Assembly: GCA_025354075.1 (NCBI GenBank)
Contig: JANXNO010000336.1
Coordinates: forward strand, 1-18,112
Source of the DNA: Burkholderiales bacterium
GTDB taxonomy: Bacteria; Pseudomonadota; Gammaproteobacteria; Burkholderiales; Casimicrobiaceae
DNA: 18,112 bases
Direction: 5' to 3'
Part shown: positions 1 through 7,865 of the stretch, in pieces
Numbering within the stretch: position 1 is the first letter of the stretch
Layout: every line of letters starts with the position of its first letter
Position numbers and translations under genes: made by a program
Notes under the pieces: model-generated
What the model was told of the DNA's origin: nothing
The model's input: only the letters and a program-made list of their open reading frames with translations
Database searches by the model: none

Positions 1-324
1 GCGCAGTTCGCGTCGGACCTCGACGAAGCAACCCGCAAGCAGTTGGAGCGTGGTCGTCTGGTGACCGAGCTCATGAAGCAGGCTCAGTACGCGCCGTTGT
101 CAGTGTCTGAAATGGCGTTCACGCTGTTCGGCGTCAACAACGGCTTCTTTGACGATGTGGATGTCAAGAAAGCACTGGCTGCTGAAAAAGCGCTGCACAA
201 ATTCATGCAGGCGAAATATGCTGATTTGACCAAGCGCATCGAAGACACCAAAGATTTGTCGAAAGACGACGAGACCGCACTGACCGCTGCGATGAAAGAC
301 TTTAAAGCCAACGGCTCTTACTAA
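1..324 (+). CDS. atpA: ATP synthase F1 subunit alpha, C-terminal part
   Basis: This is the end of the alpha subunit of the F1 sector, the catalytic head of the H+-translocating ATP synthase on the cytoplasmic face of the inner membrane. Alpha alternates with beta in the hexamer and carries the non-catalytic nucleotide sites. The frame is open from base 1, so the gene begins outside the window; 107 residues are visible. They are the helical C-terminal domain, with the family run [20 protein letters not shown] near the start, then a charged helix and a short tail. The nucleotide-binding domains lie upstream of the window. It is followed by atpG in the usual A-G-D order, but after an unusually long 133-base spacer containing a hairpin. 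Identification is secure from residue wording and position. Confidence 0.97.
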   Translation, partial: AQFASDLDEATRKQLERGRLVTELMKQAQYAPLSVSEMAFTLFGVNNGFFDDVDVKKALAAEKALHKFMQAKYADLTKRIEDTKDLSKDDETALTAAMKDFKANGSY

Positions 325-358
325 TCATGCGGACTACTGCGCTCGTTGATGCGTCGTT

Positions 359-399
359 GTCGATCTCGTTGCGTACATTTGTACGCGGCCTCAATCGAC
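359..399 (+). repeat. hairpin / REP-like palindrome in the atpA-atpG spacer
   Basis: A perfect 6-bp stem (371-376 with 381-386, loop ATTT) sits inside a second 6-bp pairing (359-364 with 394-399), separated by internal loops of 6 and 7 bases. The tip stem GCGTAC/GTACGC is self-complementary on both strands. There is no U-tract, so it does not look like a terminator. It may be an intergenic repeat or an mRNA-stability or attenuation element; its function is inferred only. Confidence 0.6.
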
Positions 400-457
400 G
401 CCTCGCCTCAACTTCGCTCGCTACGTTCGCATGGATTGAATTGGCGAAAGCAAAATA

Positions 458-1336
458 ATGGCTGGCTCAAAAGAGATTAGAACCAAGATCAAGAGCGTGC
501 AAAACACGCGCAAGATCACCAAGGCAATGGAGATGGTCGCCGCATCGAAAATGCGCAAAGCGCAGGAACGCATGCGCGCCGCCCGTCCCTACGCGGATAA
601 AATCCGCAACGTCGCCGCACACATGGCGTCGGCCAATCCCGAGTACCGCCATCCGTTTCTCGTGAAGCGCGACGCGGTGAAAAACGCGGGCATGATCGTG
701 GTGACAACGGACAAGGGCTTGTGCGGTGGTTTGAATACCAACGTGCTTCGCCTCGTGGTTGCCAAGTTCAAGGAATTCGATGCCTCTGGCGTCAAAGTTC
801 AAGTGACAGCCGTCGGCAACAAGGGTTTCGGCTTCATGAATCGCCTCGGCGCCAAACTCGTGTCGCACGTGATCGGCTTGGGCGATACGCCGCATCTTGA
901 AAAGCTTATCGGTGCGGTGAAGATTCAGCTCGACGCCTACGAAAAAGGCGAAGTGGATGTGGTGTACCTTGCGTACACCAAGTTCATCAACACGATGAAA
1001 CAGGAGACCGTGGTTGAGCAATTGCTGCCACTGACCGCCGACAAGTTCGCACAATCCGCCGCCGAGAAGCAGGCGTATGGCTGGGACTACATCTACGAGC
1101 CCGACGCGCAAACCGTAGTGGACGAATTGCTCGTCCGTTACGTTGAGGCCCTCGTGTATCAGGCGGTTGCCGAGAATATGGCTTCCGAACAATCGGCGCG
1201 TATGGTGGCGATGAAATCAGCGTCCGATAACGCCAAGAGTGTTATCGGCGAGCTGCAACTGTCGTACAACAAAGCGCGGCAGGCTGCGATTACCAAAGAA
1301 CTCTCCGAGATCGTCGGCGGCGCAGCCGCTGTTTGA
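458..1336 (+). CDS. atpG: ATP synthase F1 subunit gamma
   Basis: Gamma is the central rotor shaft of F1. Its coiled N- and C-terminal helices turn inside the alpha3-beta3 ring and couple proton flow to catalysis. The 292-residue product has the usual length. It begins with the family signature [20 protein letters not shown] and continues through the N-terminal coil ([15 protein letters not shown]). The conserved [11 protein letters not shown] segment is near residues 83-93, and it ends in the C-terminal helix with [18 protein letters not shown]. The ATG at 458 is the only sensible start because the signature begins there. The ribosome-binding site is weak, with only a purine run (GAAAG) upstream. 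It is 43 bases upstream of the atpD start. No lesions are seen. Confidence 0.98.
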   Translation: MAGSKEIRTKIKSVQNTRKITKAMEMVAASKMRKAQERMRAARPYADKIRNVAAHMASANPEYRHPFLVKRDAVKNAGMIVVTTDKGLCGGLNTNVLRLVVAKFKEFDASGVKVQVTAVGNKGFGFMNRLGAKLVSHVIGLGDTPHLEKLIGAVKIQLDAYEKGEVDVVYLAYTKFINTMKQETVVEQLLPLTADKFAQSAAEKQAYGWDYIYEPDAQTVVDELLVRYVEALVYQAVAENMASEQSARMVAMKSASDNAKSVIGELQLSYNKARQAAITKELSEIVGGAAAV

Positions 1337-1355
1337 TGATTCGAACAATTTTTAG

Positions 1356-2810
<1,455 letters not shown>

Positions 2811-2850
2811 TCGCATCGCCGCTAGTAAGGCGGCAGCAGGAGTAACGACT

Positions 2851-3249
2851 ATGACCGACAAGCTTCCAGACCACGATTTGTTCGATTTCGGGGGATCTTT
2901 TTTCCCATCCGACAGCGTTGTCGCGTTCTTCAACAGCGAGGCTGATGCCAACGCGGTTAAGGCTGAAATCAATACCAAGCTGCCTGCAGCGCGGTGTGAA
3001 GTGTTCAGCCCGAAGAAGGTTCACGAGTGGGCGTCCGACGGTCTGGCTAACGCGGGCTTCATCGCCTCACTCGGCTACGGCATAAAAATCGTTGAAAAGC
3101 ACGAAGAACTGTCAAAAGCAGGTAAGTGGTCGATCATCGCGCATGTGCCCGGCGAGTCCGGCACCGAGATCGCGATGGCGGCCATTCGGAAAAAGCCATT
3201 TTTTCAGGCCAACAAATACAACACGCTCACCGTTGAAGACCTGAGCTAG
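2851..3249 (+). CDS. unrecognised 132-residue protein encoded between atpD and atpC
   Basis: I cannot name this product. It is a clear gene: ATG at 2851 with AGGAG at 2838-2842, same strand as the operon, 40 bases after atpD and 10 bases before atpC. The protein is small, soluble and has no signal peptide or membrane segment. It reads as alternating strands and helices: a strand (SVVAFF, about residues 22-27), a helix (EADANAVKAEINTKL), a strand with EVFSP, a Gly-rich stretch (LANAGFIASLGYGI), then KWSIIAHVP as another strand, a helix, and a tail ending Y-N-T-L-T-V-E-D-L. This pattern loosely recalls small alpha/beta stress-protein-like families that end in a Y-x-x-L-x-[IV]-E-[DE]-L motif; that resemblance is from memory. 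Position suggests co-expression with F1, so assembly, stability or regulation is possible but unproven. Confidence 0.85.
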   Translation: MTDKLPDHDLFDFGGSFFPSDSVVAFFNSEADANAVKAEINTKLPAARCEVFSPKKVHEWASDGLANAGFIASLGYGIKIVEKHEELSKAGKWSIIAHVPGESGTEIAMAAIRKKPFFQANKYNTLTVEDLS

Positions 3250-3259
3250 ATAGATTTAT

Positions 3260-3673
3260 ATGTCCACTATTCACGTCGATGTCGTCAGCGCAGAATCCTT
3301 GATCTTCTCAGGGGAAGCCAAGTTTGTTGCACTTCCTGGTGAAGGCGGTGAGCTGGGCATTCTGCCTAAGCACACTCCGTTGATCACCCGCATCAAACCG
3401 GGTGCTGTGCGTATCGAAAAAGCCGACGGCACGGAGGAATTCGTGTTCGTGGCAGGTGGCATCCTCGAAGTTCAGCCGAACGTCGTCACGGTGCTCGCAG
3501 ATACCGCCATTCGCGGCAAAGACCTCGACGAGGCCAAAGCCGAAGAAGCCAAGAAGCGAGCCGAGGAAGCATTGCGCAATCAGGACGCCTCTATGGATTA
3601 CGCCGTCGCTCAGGCCGAACTCGTTTCAGCGGTGGCACAATTGGCTGCGATACGGAAACTGCGCGCGAGGTGA
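3260..3673 (+). CDS. atpC: ATP synthase F1 subunit epsilon
   Basis: Epsilon binds gamma at the foot of the central stalk, and its C-terminal helices can inhibit ATP hydrolysis. The product has 137 residues, the standard length. The N-terminal beta-sandwich is recognisable from [38 protein letters not shown], followed by the GAVRI and [19 protein letters not shown] strands. The C-terminal helical hairpin ([13 protein letters not shown] and onward to LAAIRKLR) is complete. The ATG at 3260 has no convincing Shine-Dalgarno sequence and lies only 10 bases after the stop of the preceding gene. Its translation is therefore probably coupled to that extra gene. It is the last gene of the operon; a terminator follows. 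Confidence 0.97.
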   Translation: MSTIHVDVVSAESLIFSGEAKFVALPGEGGELGILPKHTPLITRIKPGAVRIEKADGTEEFVFVAGGILEVQPNVVTVLADTAIRGKDLDEAKAEEAKKRAEEALRNQDASMDYAVAQAELVSAVAQLAAIRKLRAR

Positions 3674-3690
3674 TTTCTCGGCGCATATTA

Positions 3691-3718
3691 AAAAAAGGCG
3701 ATTCTGGTCGCCTTTTTT
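3691..3718 (+). terminator. rho-independent terminator of the atp operon
   Basis: An 11-bp stem (3691-3701 with 3708-3718) has a 6-base loop TTCTGG. The GC-rich top (GGCGA/TCGCC) sits on an A6/T6 base, so the descending arm supplies the U-tract. It lies 18 bases after the atpC stop. The matching A-tract means it could also work on the opposite strand. Confidence 0.92.
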
Positions 3719-3742
3719 ATTGGTTGCGTGTTGCATCTGTCT

Positions 3743-3797
3743 GAGCGGCTTGCGGCGACCTGCGCACGTTGCGGAGTCGCGGCGAGCCGCTCCTACA
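3743..3797. repeat. REP-like GC-rich inverted repeat upstream of glpD
   Basis: Two 17-base arms (3743-3759 and 3776-3792) can pair at 15 of 17 positions, plus one possible G-T pair, around a 16-base loop. The outer arm sequence GAGCGGCT/AGCCGCTC followed by CTACA (3793-3797) resembles the REP palindromes common in pseudomonads and xanthomonads. The resemblance is from memory; no copy-number test was possible. It lies between the atp terminator and glpD. Confidence 0.7.
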
Positions 3798-3841
3798 AGA
3801 ACCATCGAGCGGACGTAGCTCGCCTTCGCTACCATTAAGCC

Positions 3842-5353
3842 ATGCAGCTGCCGCAATCCTCACCGTTCACCGTTGATCTTCTAGTCATTGGCGGCGGCAT
3901 CAATGGCGCTGGCATTGCGCGCGATGCAGTGGGCCGTGGCCTCTCGGTGCTCCTCGTCGAAAAAGACGATCTCGCCGCGCACACGTCGCAGTGGTCGTCC
4001 AAGCTCATTCATGGCGGCTTGCGATATCTTGAACAATACGAATTTCGTCTCGTGGGCGAAGCGTTGGCTGAGCGCGAAGTGTTGCTGCGTGTTGCGCCGC
4101 ATCTGATCAAGCCGCTGCAATTCGTGTTGCCGCATGAGCCGCATTTGCGACCGAAATGGATGCTGCGTGCCGGGCTATTTTTGTACGACCGGCTCGGTGG
4201 CTGGAGCGGCCAAAAGCAAACGCTGCCCACGTCTTTCTCAGCTTCGCTCAGGAAGACGCCATCGTCCGACTGGGGTGCCGGACTAAAGCCGCAATTTGCC
4301 GAAGGCTTCGTCTACTCCGACGCGCAGGTGAACGACGCACGACTCGTCGTTGAAAACGCCAAAGACGCTCGCGCACGCGGCGCAGATATTCGCGTCGGCG
4401 TCACATTCGTGGCCGCAAAGCGCGTGGCCGACGTGTGGCATGCATCCATTCGCGATAGCAAAACCCATATTGAACAAACCGTTCGCGCCCGCGCAATCGT
4501 CAATGCGGCTGGCCCGTGGGTCAAAGACCTGCTGTCCAGCATCGATACGCCCGCGTCGAAAGAAACCGTCAAGCACATCAAAGGCTCGCACCTGATCGTG
4601 CCGCGCGTGCACGATGCGCCGCACGCGTACATCCTGCAAAACAAGGATGGCCGTATCGTCTTCGTGATTCCGTACTTCGAACGTTTCTCGCTGATCGGCA
4701 CCACCGACGTTCCGGTGACTGAATTCGACGCGCCGCACATCAGCGATGACGAAACGCAGTATCTGCTCGATCTCGCCAACACGTATCTTGATAAATCACT
4801 GACCAAGAGTGACATCGTCGCGACCTACGCCGGCGTGCGCCCGCTGTACGATGATGGCGACGACAACCCGTCCGCAATCACTCGTGACTACACGTTGAAG
4901 CTCGATCATCACGCGGGTGGCGCGCCGCTGCTCAACATCTACGGCGGCAAAATCACCACCTACCGCAAGCTGGCCGAGCATGCGATTGAGAAGTTGCTGC
5001 CGTATTTTCCCAATGCAAGCAAGGCCTCGTGGACGCACGCGCCGCTGCAATCGGGCGCAACGACCGCGACGTTGAACGCGCTCGCTACCGATATCGAATC
5101 CCGAGGCCTGACGCACGGCTACGCGCAACGACTCGTCAACCGCTACGGCCTGGCTGCGGCAACGATTGCATCAAACGACATGGGGGAAATCTTCGACGGA
5201 ACATTTTCCGAAGCGGAGATTCCTTATCTCCGTGATCACGAATGGGCGCACTCTGCGCAGGCCATGCTGCAACGCCGCACGAAAACGAATCTGCTCGCGT
5301 CGCCGTCGTCACTACAACGCATCAACGCCGCCGTTGAGGCTGCGCTACGGTGA
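3842..5353 (+). CDS. glpD: aerobic glycerol-3-phosphate dehydrogenase
   Basis: This is an FAD flavoenzyme at the inner membrane that oxidises sn-glycerol-3-phosphate to dihydroxyacetone phosphate and passes electrons to quinone. At 503 residues it matches the family (about 500). The FAD-binding dinucleotide fold is at residues 9-40 (DLLVIGGGINGAGIARDA). It is followed by the GlpD signature SSKLIHGGLRYLEQYEFRLV and AEREVLLRVAPHLIKP. Further along are IVNAAGPWV, the GTTDVP segment, YAGVRPL and the FAD-contacting NIYGGKITTYRKLAEHA. The C-terminal helical domain closes the protein. The ATG at 3842 fits the family start but has little Shine-Dalgarno sequence. No glpK, glpF or glpR lies in the window. 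The stop overlaps the next gene by 4 bases, so the pair is probably co-translated. Confidence 0.95.
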   Translation: MQLPQSSPFTVDLLVIGGGINGAGIARDAVGRGLSVLLVEKDDLAAHTSQWSSKLIHGGLRYLEQYEFRLVGEALAEREVLLRVAPHLIKPLQFVLPHEPHLRPKWMLRAGLFLYDRLGGWSGQKQTLPTSFSASLRKTPSSDWGAGLKPQFAEGFVYSDAQVNDARLVVENAKDARARGADIRVGVTFVAAKRVADVWHASIRDSKTHIEQTVRARAIVNAAGPWVKDLLSSIDTPASKETVKHIKGSHLIVPRVHDAPHAYILQNKDGRIVFVIPYFERFSLIGTTDVPVTEFDAPHISDDETQYLLDLANTYLDKSLTKSDIVATYAGVRPLYDDGDDNPSAITRDYTLKLDHHAGGAPLLNIYGGKITTYRKLAEHAIEKLLPYFPNASKASWTHAPLQSGATTATLNALATDIESRGLTHGYAQRLVNRYGLAAATIASNDMGEIFDGTFSEAEIPYLRDHEWAHSAQAMLQRRTKTNLLASPSSLQRINAAVEAALR

Positions 5354-6162
5354 CCTCTCAGCAACGCATGCTGCCGCTACGCACACTCCCCAACGACGCG
5401 CTACGCCACATAGAATTCTTGCTGTTCGACGTAGACGAAACTTTCACCACGCACGGACTGCTGCATGCCGAAACCTACGCTTCGCTCTTTGCGTTGCGAG
5501 ACGCTGGCGTCACGGCTATTCCTGTTACTGGCCGTCCGTCGGGCTGGGGCAATGTCATGCTTTCCACGTGGCCGATCAAGGCTTGCGTCACTGAAAACGG
5601 CGGCGTAATTTCGTGGAAAGATTCGACCGGCATTGCGCGCCAGCAAGTTATTCACGAACAGCACCGCGGCGAAGGCTATATCGAAAAACTACGTGCCCTC
5701 GGTAACGAAATTGCCGCGCGTTTTCCGGAGATCAGAGTCAGCGCAGATCAGCCGTATCGGCTCACCGATCTTGCCATTGACTACGCCGAACAATCGCACG
5801 GCGTGAGCGAAAAAACCGTCGCAGATATTGTCGACTGGATGCGCGCCGAAGGCTATCAAACCGCTGTTAGCAGCATCCACATTCATGCATACAAGCCGAC
5901 CAACGAAAAGGCCGACGGCGTGTATCCACTGATGCAGGCCGCGTTTGCGATGAGTGCAGACGCCGTGCATGCGCGCGCTGCGTTCATCGGCGATTCGCCA
6001 AATGACGCGTCACTATTCGCAGCGATTCCGATCTCGGTTGGTGTGGCCAACGTGCGCGCCAGCCTTAGCAAAATTGCCACACCACCTGCCTACGTCAGCG
6101 TAGCCGAATGCGGCGCAGGCTTTGTTGAATTCGCCACCGCGTTGATCGCTGCGCGCGGATAA
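5350..6162 (+). CDS. HAD-superfamily phosphatase (type IIB-like)
   Basis: This is a probable phosphomonoesterase of the haloacid dehalogenase superfamily. The product has 270 residues from the GTG at 5350, whose bases overlap the glpD stop (GTGA); an ATG at 5368 is an alternative start six codons later. Motif I is DVDET (residues 27-31, nucleophile Asp and acid Asp). Motif II is TGRP (60-63). A lysine near residue 182 or 187 may be motif III. Motif IV is GDSPND (214-219). The long stretch between motifs II and III fits a C2 (type IIB) cap, as in Cof-like and sugar-phosphate phosphatases. The substrate cannot be read from sequence. Overlap with glpD makes a phosphorylated glycerol or triose compound a reasonable guess, but only that. 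Confidence 0.88.
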   Translation: MTSQQRMLPLRTLPNDALRHIEFLLFDVDETFTTHGLLHAETYASLFALRDAGVTAIPVTGRPSGWGNVMLSTWPIKACVTENGGVISWKDSTGIARQQVIHEQHRGEGYIEKLRALGNEIAARFPEIRVSADQPYRLTDLAIDYAEQSHGVSEKTVADIVDWMRAEGYQTAVSSIHIHAYKPTNEKADGVYPLMQAAFAMSADAVHARAAFIGDSPNDASLFAAIPISVGVANVRASLSKIATPPAYVSVAECGAGFVEFATALIAARG

Positions 6163-6188
6163 TCGCGGAAAAGTTTCAGGAGAAACAC

Positions 6189-6689
6189 ATGATTGTTTTG
6201 CTTCGCGTTTTTGGCTTACTGTTGCTCGCCATTCTGGTTTTGTTCGGGCTGTGGATCGCCTTCGTCAACCTCACGGGACGCGAAAACTCCATGTGGTTCG
6301 GCGGTCGACCCTCCACGCTTGGCGTCAAGGACGGCAAGCTCTCCGGCCCGCGAAAAACGCCGAACAGCGTGGTCAGCGACGGCGTTGCAGCAACGCATCC
6401 GGCGTATGTGGCGCCCATCGCGTTCACCGGCGACCCGAGAGCTGCGCTCGCCAAACTAGGTAACGTTTTGCAGGCGCTGGACCGCGTGACCATCATCAAG
6501 GTGGAAGAGACCTACCTGTACGCCGAGTTCCGCAGCAAGACGCTGGGCTATGTTGATGATTTTGAAGCGCGGGTGGACGCTGCAGCTAGCGTCATCCACG
6601 TCAGATCCGCGTCCCGCGTCGGTTACGGCGACAAAAACTTCAATCGGGCGCGCGTCGAACTGATTCGCGCGAAGTTTGCTGCGAGCTAG
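6189..6689 (+). CDS. membrane-anchored DUF1499 family protein
   Basis: This 166-residue protein of unknown function has one N-terminal hydrophobic segment (residues 4-26) that looks like a membrane anchor. The rest is a DUF1499-like domain: RPSTLGVKDGKL, then PNSVVSD, an IAFTGDP segment, TIIKVEETYLYAEFRSKTLGYVDD, and the typical end IHVRSASRVGYGDKNFNRARVELI. Many relatives have cysteines in the region corresponding to GPRKTPNSV; none is visible here, and the family assignment comes from the C-terminal half. The start at 6189 is supported by AGGAG at 6179-6183. It lies 26 bases after the HAD gene and may share its transcript. The domain probably faces the periplasm, which is inference. Confidence 0.85.
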   Translation: MIVLLRVFGLLLLAILVLFGLWIAFVNLTGRENSMWFGGRPSTLGVKDGKLSGPRKTPNSVVSDGVAATHPAYVAPIAFTGDPRAALAKLGNVLQALDRVTIIKVEETYLYAEFRSKTLGYVDDFEARVDAAASVIHVRSASRVGYGDKNFNRARVELIRAKFAAS

Positions 6690-6888
6690 CGTGTTTCTCG
6701 CAGGCTGCAGGGTGCGCGTGTAAGCTGGGTCGTCAGCTGCGGGGGGGCGCCCCAAGTCGCGCAAATCCGCTCCGAGCTCATCAACACATTCGACGCCGGA
6801 TGCCGATTCAAATTGACCGAAGCGTAGAGACCCGCCACCACTCAAGCCGCGACTCGTCGAGCGACACCGGTTAGTTAATTTTTAGATC

Positions 6889-6990
6889 GCTGCGTGATCA
6901 GCTTTTCGCAAAAGATACGGGTTTTACAGGGCTAAACGCTTGATTAAGCTAAAAGTCGATAACGACCTATTTTGCCGCTTAGGCCCATGT
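6889..6990 (+). repeat. diverged intergenic element, copy 1
   Basis: Blocks shared with the copy at 14453-14550 occur in the same order: GCTGC (6889), CAGCT (6899), AGGGCTAAACGCT (6928-6940), AAGTCGA (6953-6959), TGCCGC (6973-6978), TTAG then CCC (6979-6985). The gap from AGGGCTAA to AAGTCGA is 25 here and 24 there; from AAGTCGA to TGCCGC it is 20 in both. GGGCTAA at 6929-6935 can pair with TTAGgCCC at 6979-6986 with one bulged base, and a GTCG/CGAC hairpin (6955-6958 with 6963-6966) sits inside. No known family is recognised. Confidence 0.55.
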
Positions 6991-7050
6991 ACAGAAACAG
7001 GCGCAGCAAAAAGCTATAGGCACCACATCGTCTGATCCCCGCCTCTGTTT

Positions 7051-7079
7051 TTGACAAATAATCCCTTATCCGCAACAAT
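7051..7079 (+). promoter_or_regulatory. sigma70-type promoter of the tRNA gene
   Basis: A perfect -35 box TTGACA (7051-7056) is followed after 17 bases by AACAAT (7074-7079), which matches the -10 consensus at 4 of 6 positions. Transcription would begin near 7086, about 40 bases before the mature tRNA. This fits a strong promoter for a stable RNA. Confidence 0.75.
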
Positions 7080-7125
7080 AGATGGCTTCGCTACGAAAAC
7101 ACGAAAATTCGGGAGTAGTGAATAC

Positions 7126-7202
7126 GGCGCTTTAGCTCAGCTGGTTAGAGCGATGGAATCATAATCCACAGGTCCGGGGTTCGAGTCCCTGAAGCGCCAC
7201 CA
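7126..7202 (+). tRNA. tRNA with CAU anticodon, probably elongator tRNA-Met
   Basis: The full cloverleaf can be drawn. The acceptor stem GGCGCTT pairs with AAGCGCC. The D stem is GCTC/GAGC. The anticodon loop 7158-7164 has CAT at 7160-7162. The variable loop AGGTC is followed by the T stem CGGGG/CCCTG with loop TTCGAGT. The discriminator base is A and CCA is encoded. The length is 77 bases. A1-type initiator features (C1-A72 mismatch) are absent, so it is not initiator tRNA. CAU may mean elongator Met, or Ile2 whose C34 is modified to lysidine; Met is more likely from overall wording. The top anticodon-stem pair is an A-C mismatch (7153 with 7169). Confidence 0.93.
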
Positions 7203-7207
7203 TATTC

Positions 7208-7239
7208 AAACCCCGCTTGGTTCGCCGCGCGGGGTTTTT
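7208..7239 (+). terminator. rho-independent terminator of the tRNA gene
   Basis: The stem AACCCCGC (7209-7216) pairs with GCGGGGTT (7229-7236) around a 12-base loop and runs into a T5 tract ending at 7239. It begins five bases after the encoded CCA. Confidence 0.9.
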
Positions 7240-7257
7240 CATTTCCGGGTTGATGTC

Positions 7258-7758
7258 ATGAGCCGTGCGATAGTCGGATTTGTTGTGGTCGCCGTCGCTG
7301 CGCTCGCGCCGCAATTGACGTTGTCCTTCGCGCCGTATTTCAAGCGTGCGAACGCGGCTCGCGTGCGGCGTTTTCATGCGAATTTCGTGCTGTGGATCAT
7401 CTTCGCGCCGATTGTCGCGCTGGCAACGTACTTCCTGCAAACGGACGCCACGACCAAGGCCGCACTCGAGATTTTCGACTGGTGGATTTACACCTCCGTT
7501 GGGCTGGCCTGCATGATTTTGCTGCTCATCACCCTGATTATTTCGTACAAGAACCACGATATGCAGCGAACGCAGGCCGCGCGTGAATTCAATGCGATGG
7601 CATTGACGGAGTTCTCCGGTTTTGTGCTGAACAACGCGCAATCGCTGTGGGTCATCTCGGCGTTTTTGGTCGCGGCTGGCGGCGATCTGGCGACGACAAT
7701 CGCCTATTGCGTGGTCAGCATCGCGATGGTGTTCATTGCGTGGGCTATCGCGCCGTGA
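7258..7758 (+). CDS. hypothetical multi-pass membrane protein
   Basis: I do not recognise this 166-residue product. It is strongly hydrophobic, with segments near residues 4-22, 43-61, 75-98 and one or two between 132 and 165, so four or five membrane passes are likely. Basic clusters (KRANAARVRR at about 29-38, and YKNHDMQRTQAAR at about 100-112) between the segments would favour the cytoplasm by the positive-inside rule. The ATG at 7258 lies 18 bases after the tRNA terminator and has only a weak purine-rich site (GGG) ahead of it. It stands alone between the tRNA and the glutathione transferase gene, with no recognisable promoter. The hydrophobic pattern, rather than homology, is the argument that it is real. 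A longer antisense frame here overlaps the tRNA and was rejected. Confidence 0.68.
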   Translation: MSRAIVGFVVVAVAALAPQLTLSFAPYFKRANAARVRRFHANFVLWIIFAPIVALATYFLQTDATTKAALEIFDWWIYTSVGLACMILLLITLIISYKNHDMQRTQAAREFNAMALTEFSGFVLNNAQSLWVISAFLVAAGGDLATTIAYCVVSIAMVFIAWAIAP

Positions 7759-7865
7759 TCTATCGCCGCGACCCCGCGCTTTAATCTGGTTTGCGGCGTC
7801 AGTTGCACGACGCAAATGCGCCCCTAAATTGCATTAGTCCGTTGTTTGCCATTCAAGGATTCACC

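Larger units (their letters stand above)
6690..7125. other. 436-base intergenic region before the tRNA gene
   Basis: I see no credible protein gene here on either strand. The first part (6690-6870) is GC-rich and has a G7 run with a perfect 10-bp palindrome at 6744-6753. The middle (about 6871-7010) is clearly more AT-rich and holds one copy of an intergenic element shared with 14453-14550. The last part carries the tRNA promoter. Confidence 0.7.

Noticed and set aside
467..1192. Minus-strand open frame of 241 codons opposite atpG
   Set aside because: The sense strand encodes a full-length, motif-perfect gamma subunit. The antisense product has no recognisable family wording.
6741..6753. G7 run with the palindrome GGGGCGCCCC
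   Set aside because: It is short and low in complexity, with no associated gene start; probably chance in GC-rich DNA.
6456..6845. Minus-strand frame extending from the DUF1499 gene into the spacer
   Set aside because: Most of it is antisense to a convincing plus-strand gene, and the spacer part shows no coding character.
7159..7815. Long minus-strand open frame of 218 codons overlapping the tRNA and the membrane-protein gene
   Set aside because: It runs through the tRNA and its terminator, and its translation is dominated by Arg, His, Asp and Gln as expected of an antisense shadow. The plus-strand frame has coherent hydrophobic segments.
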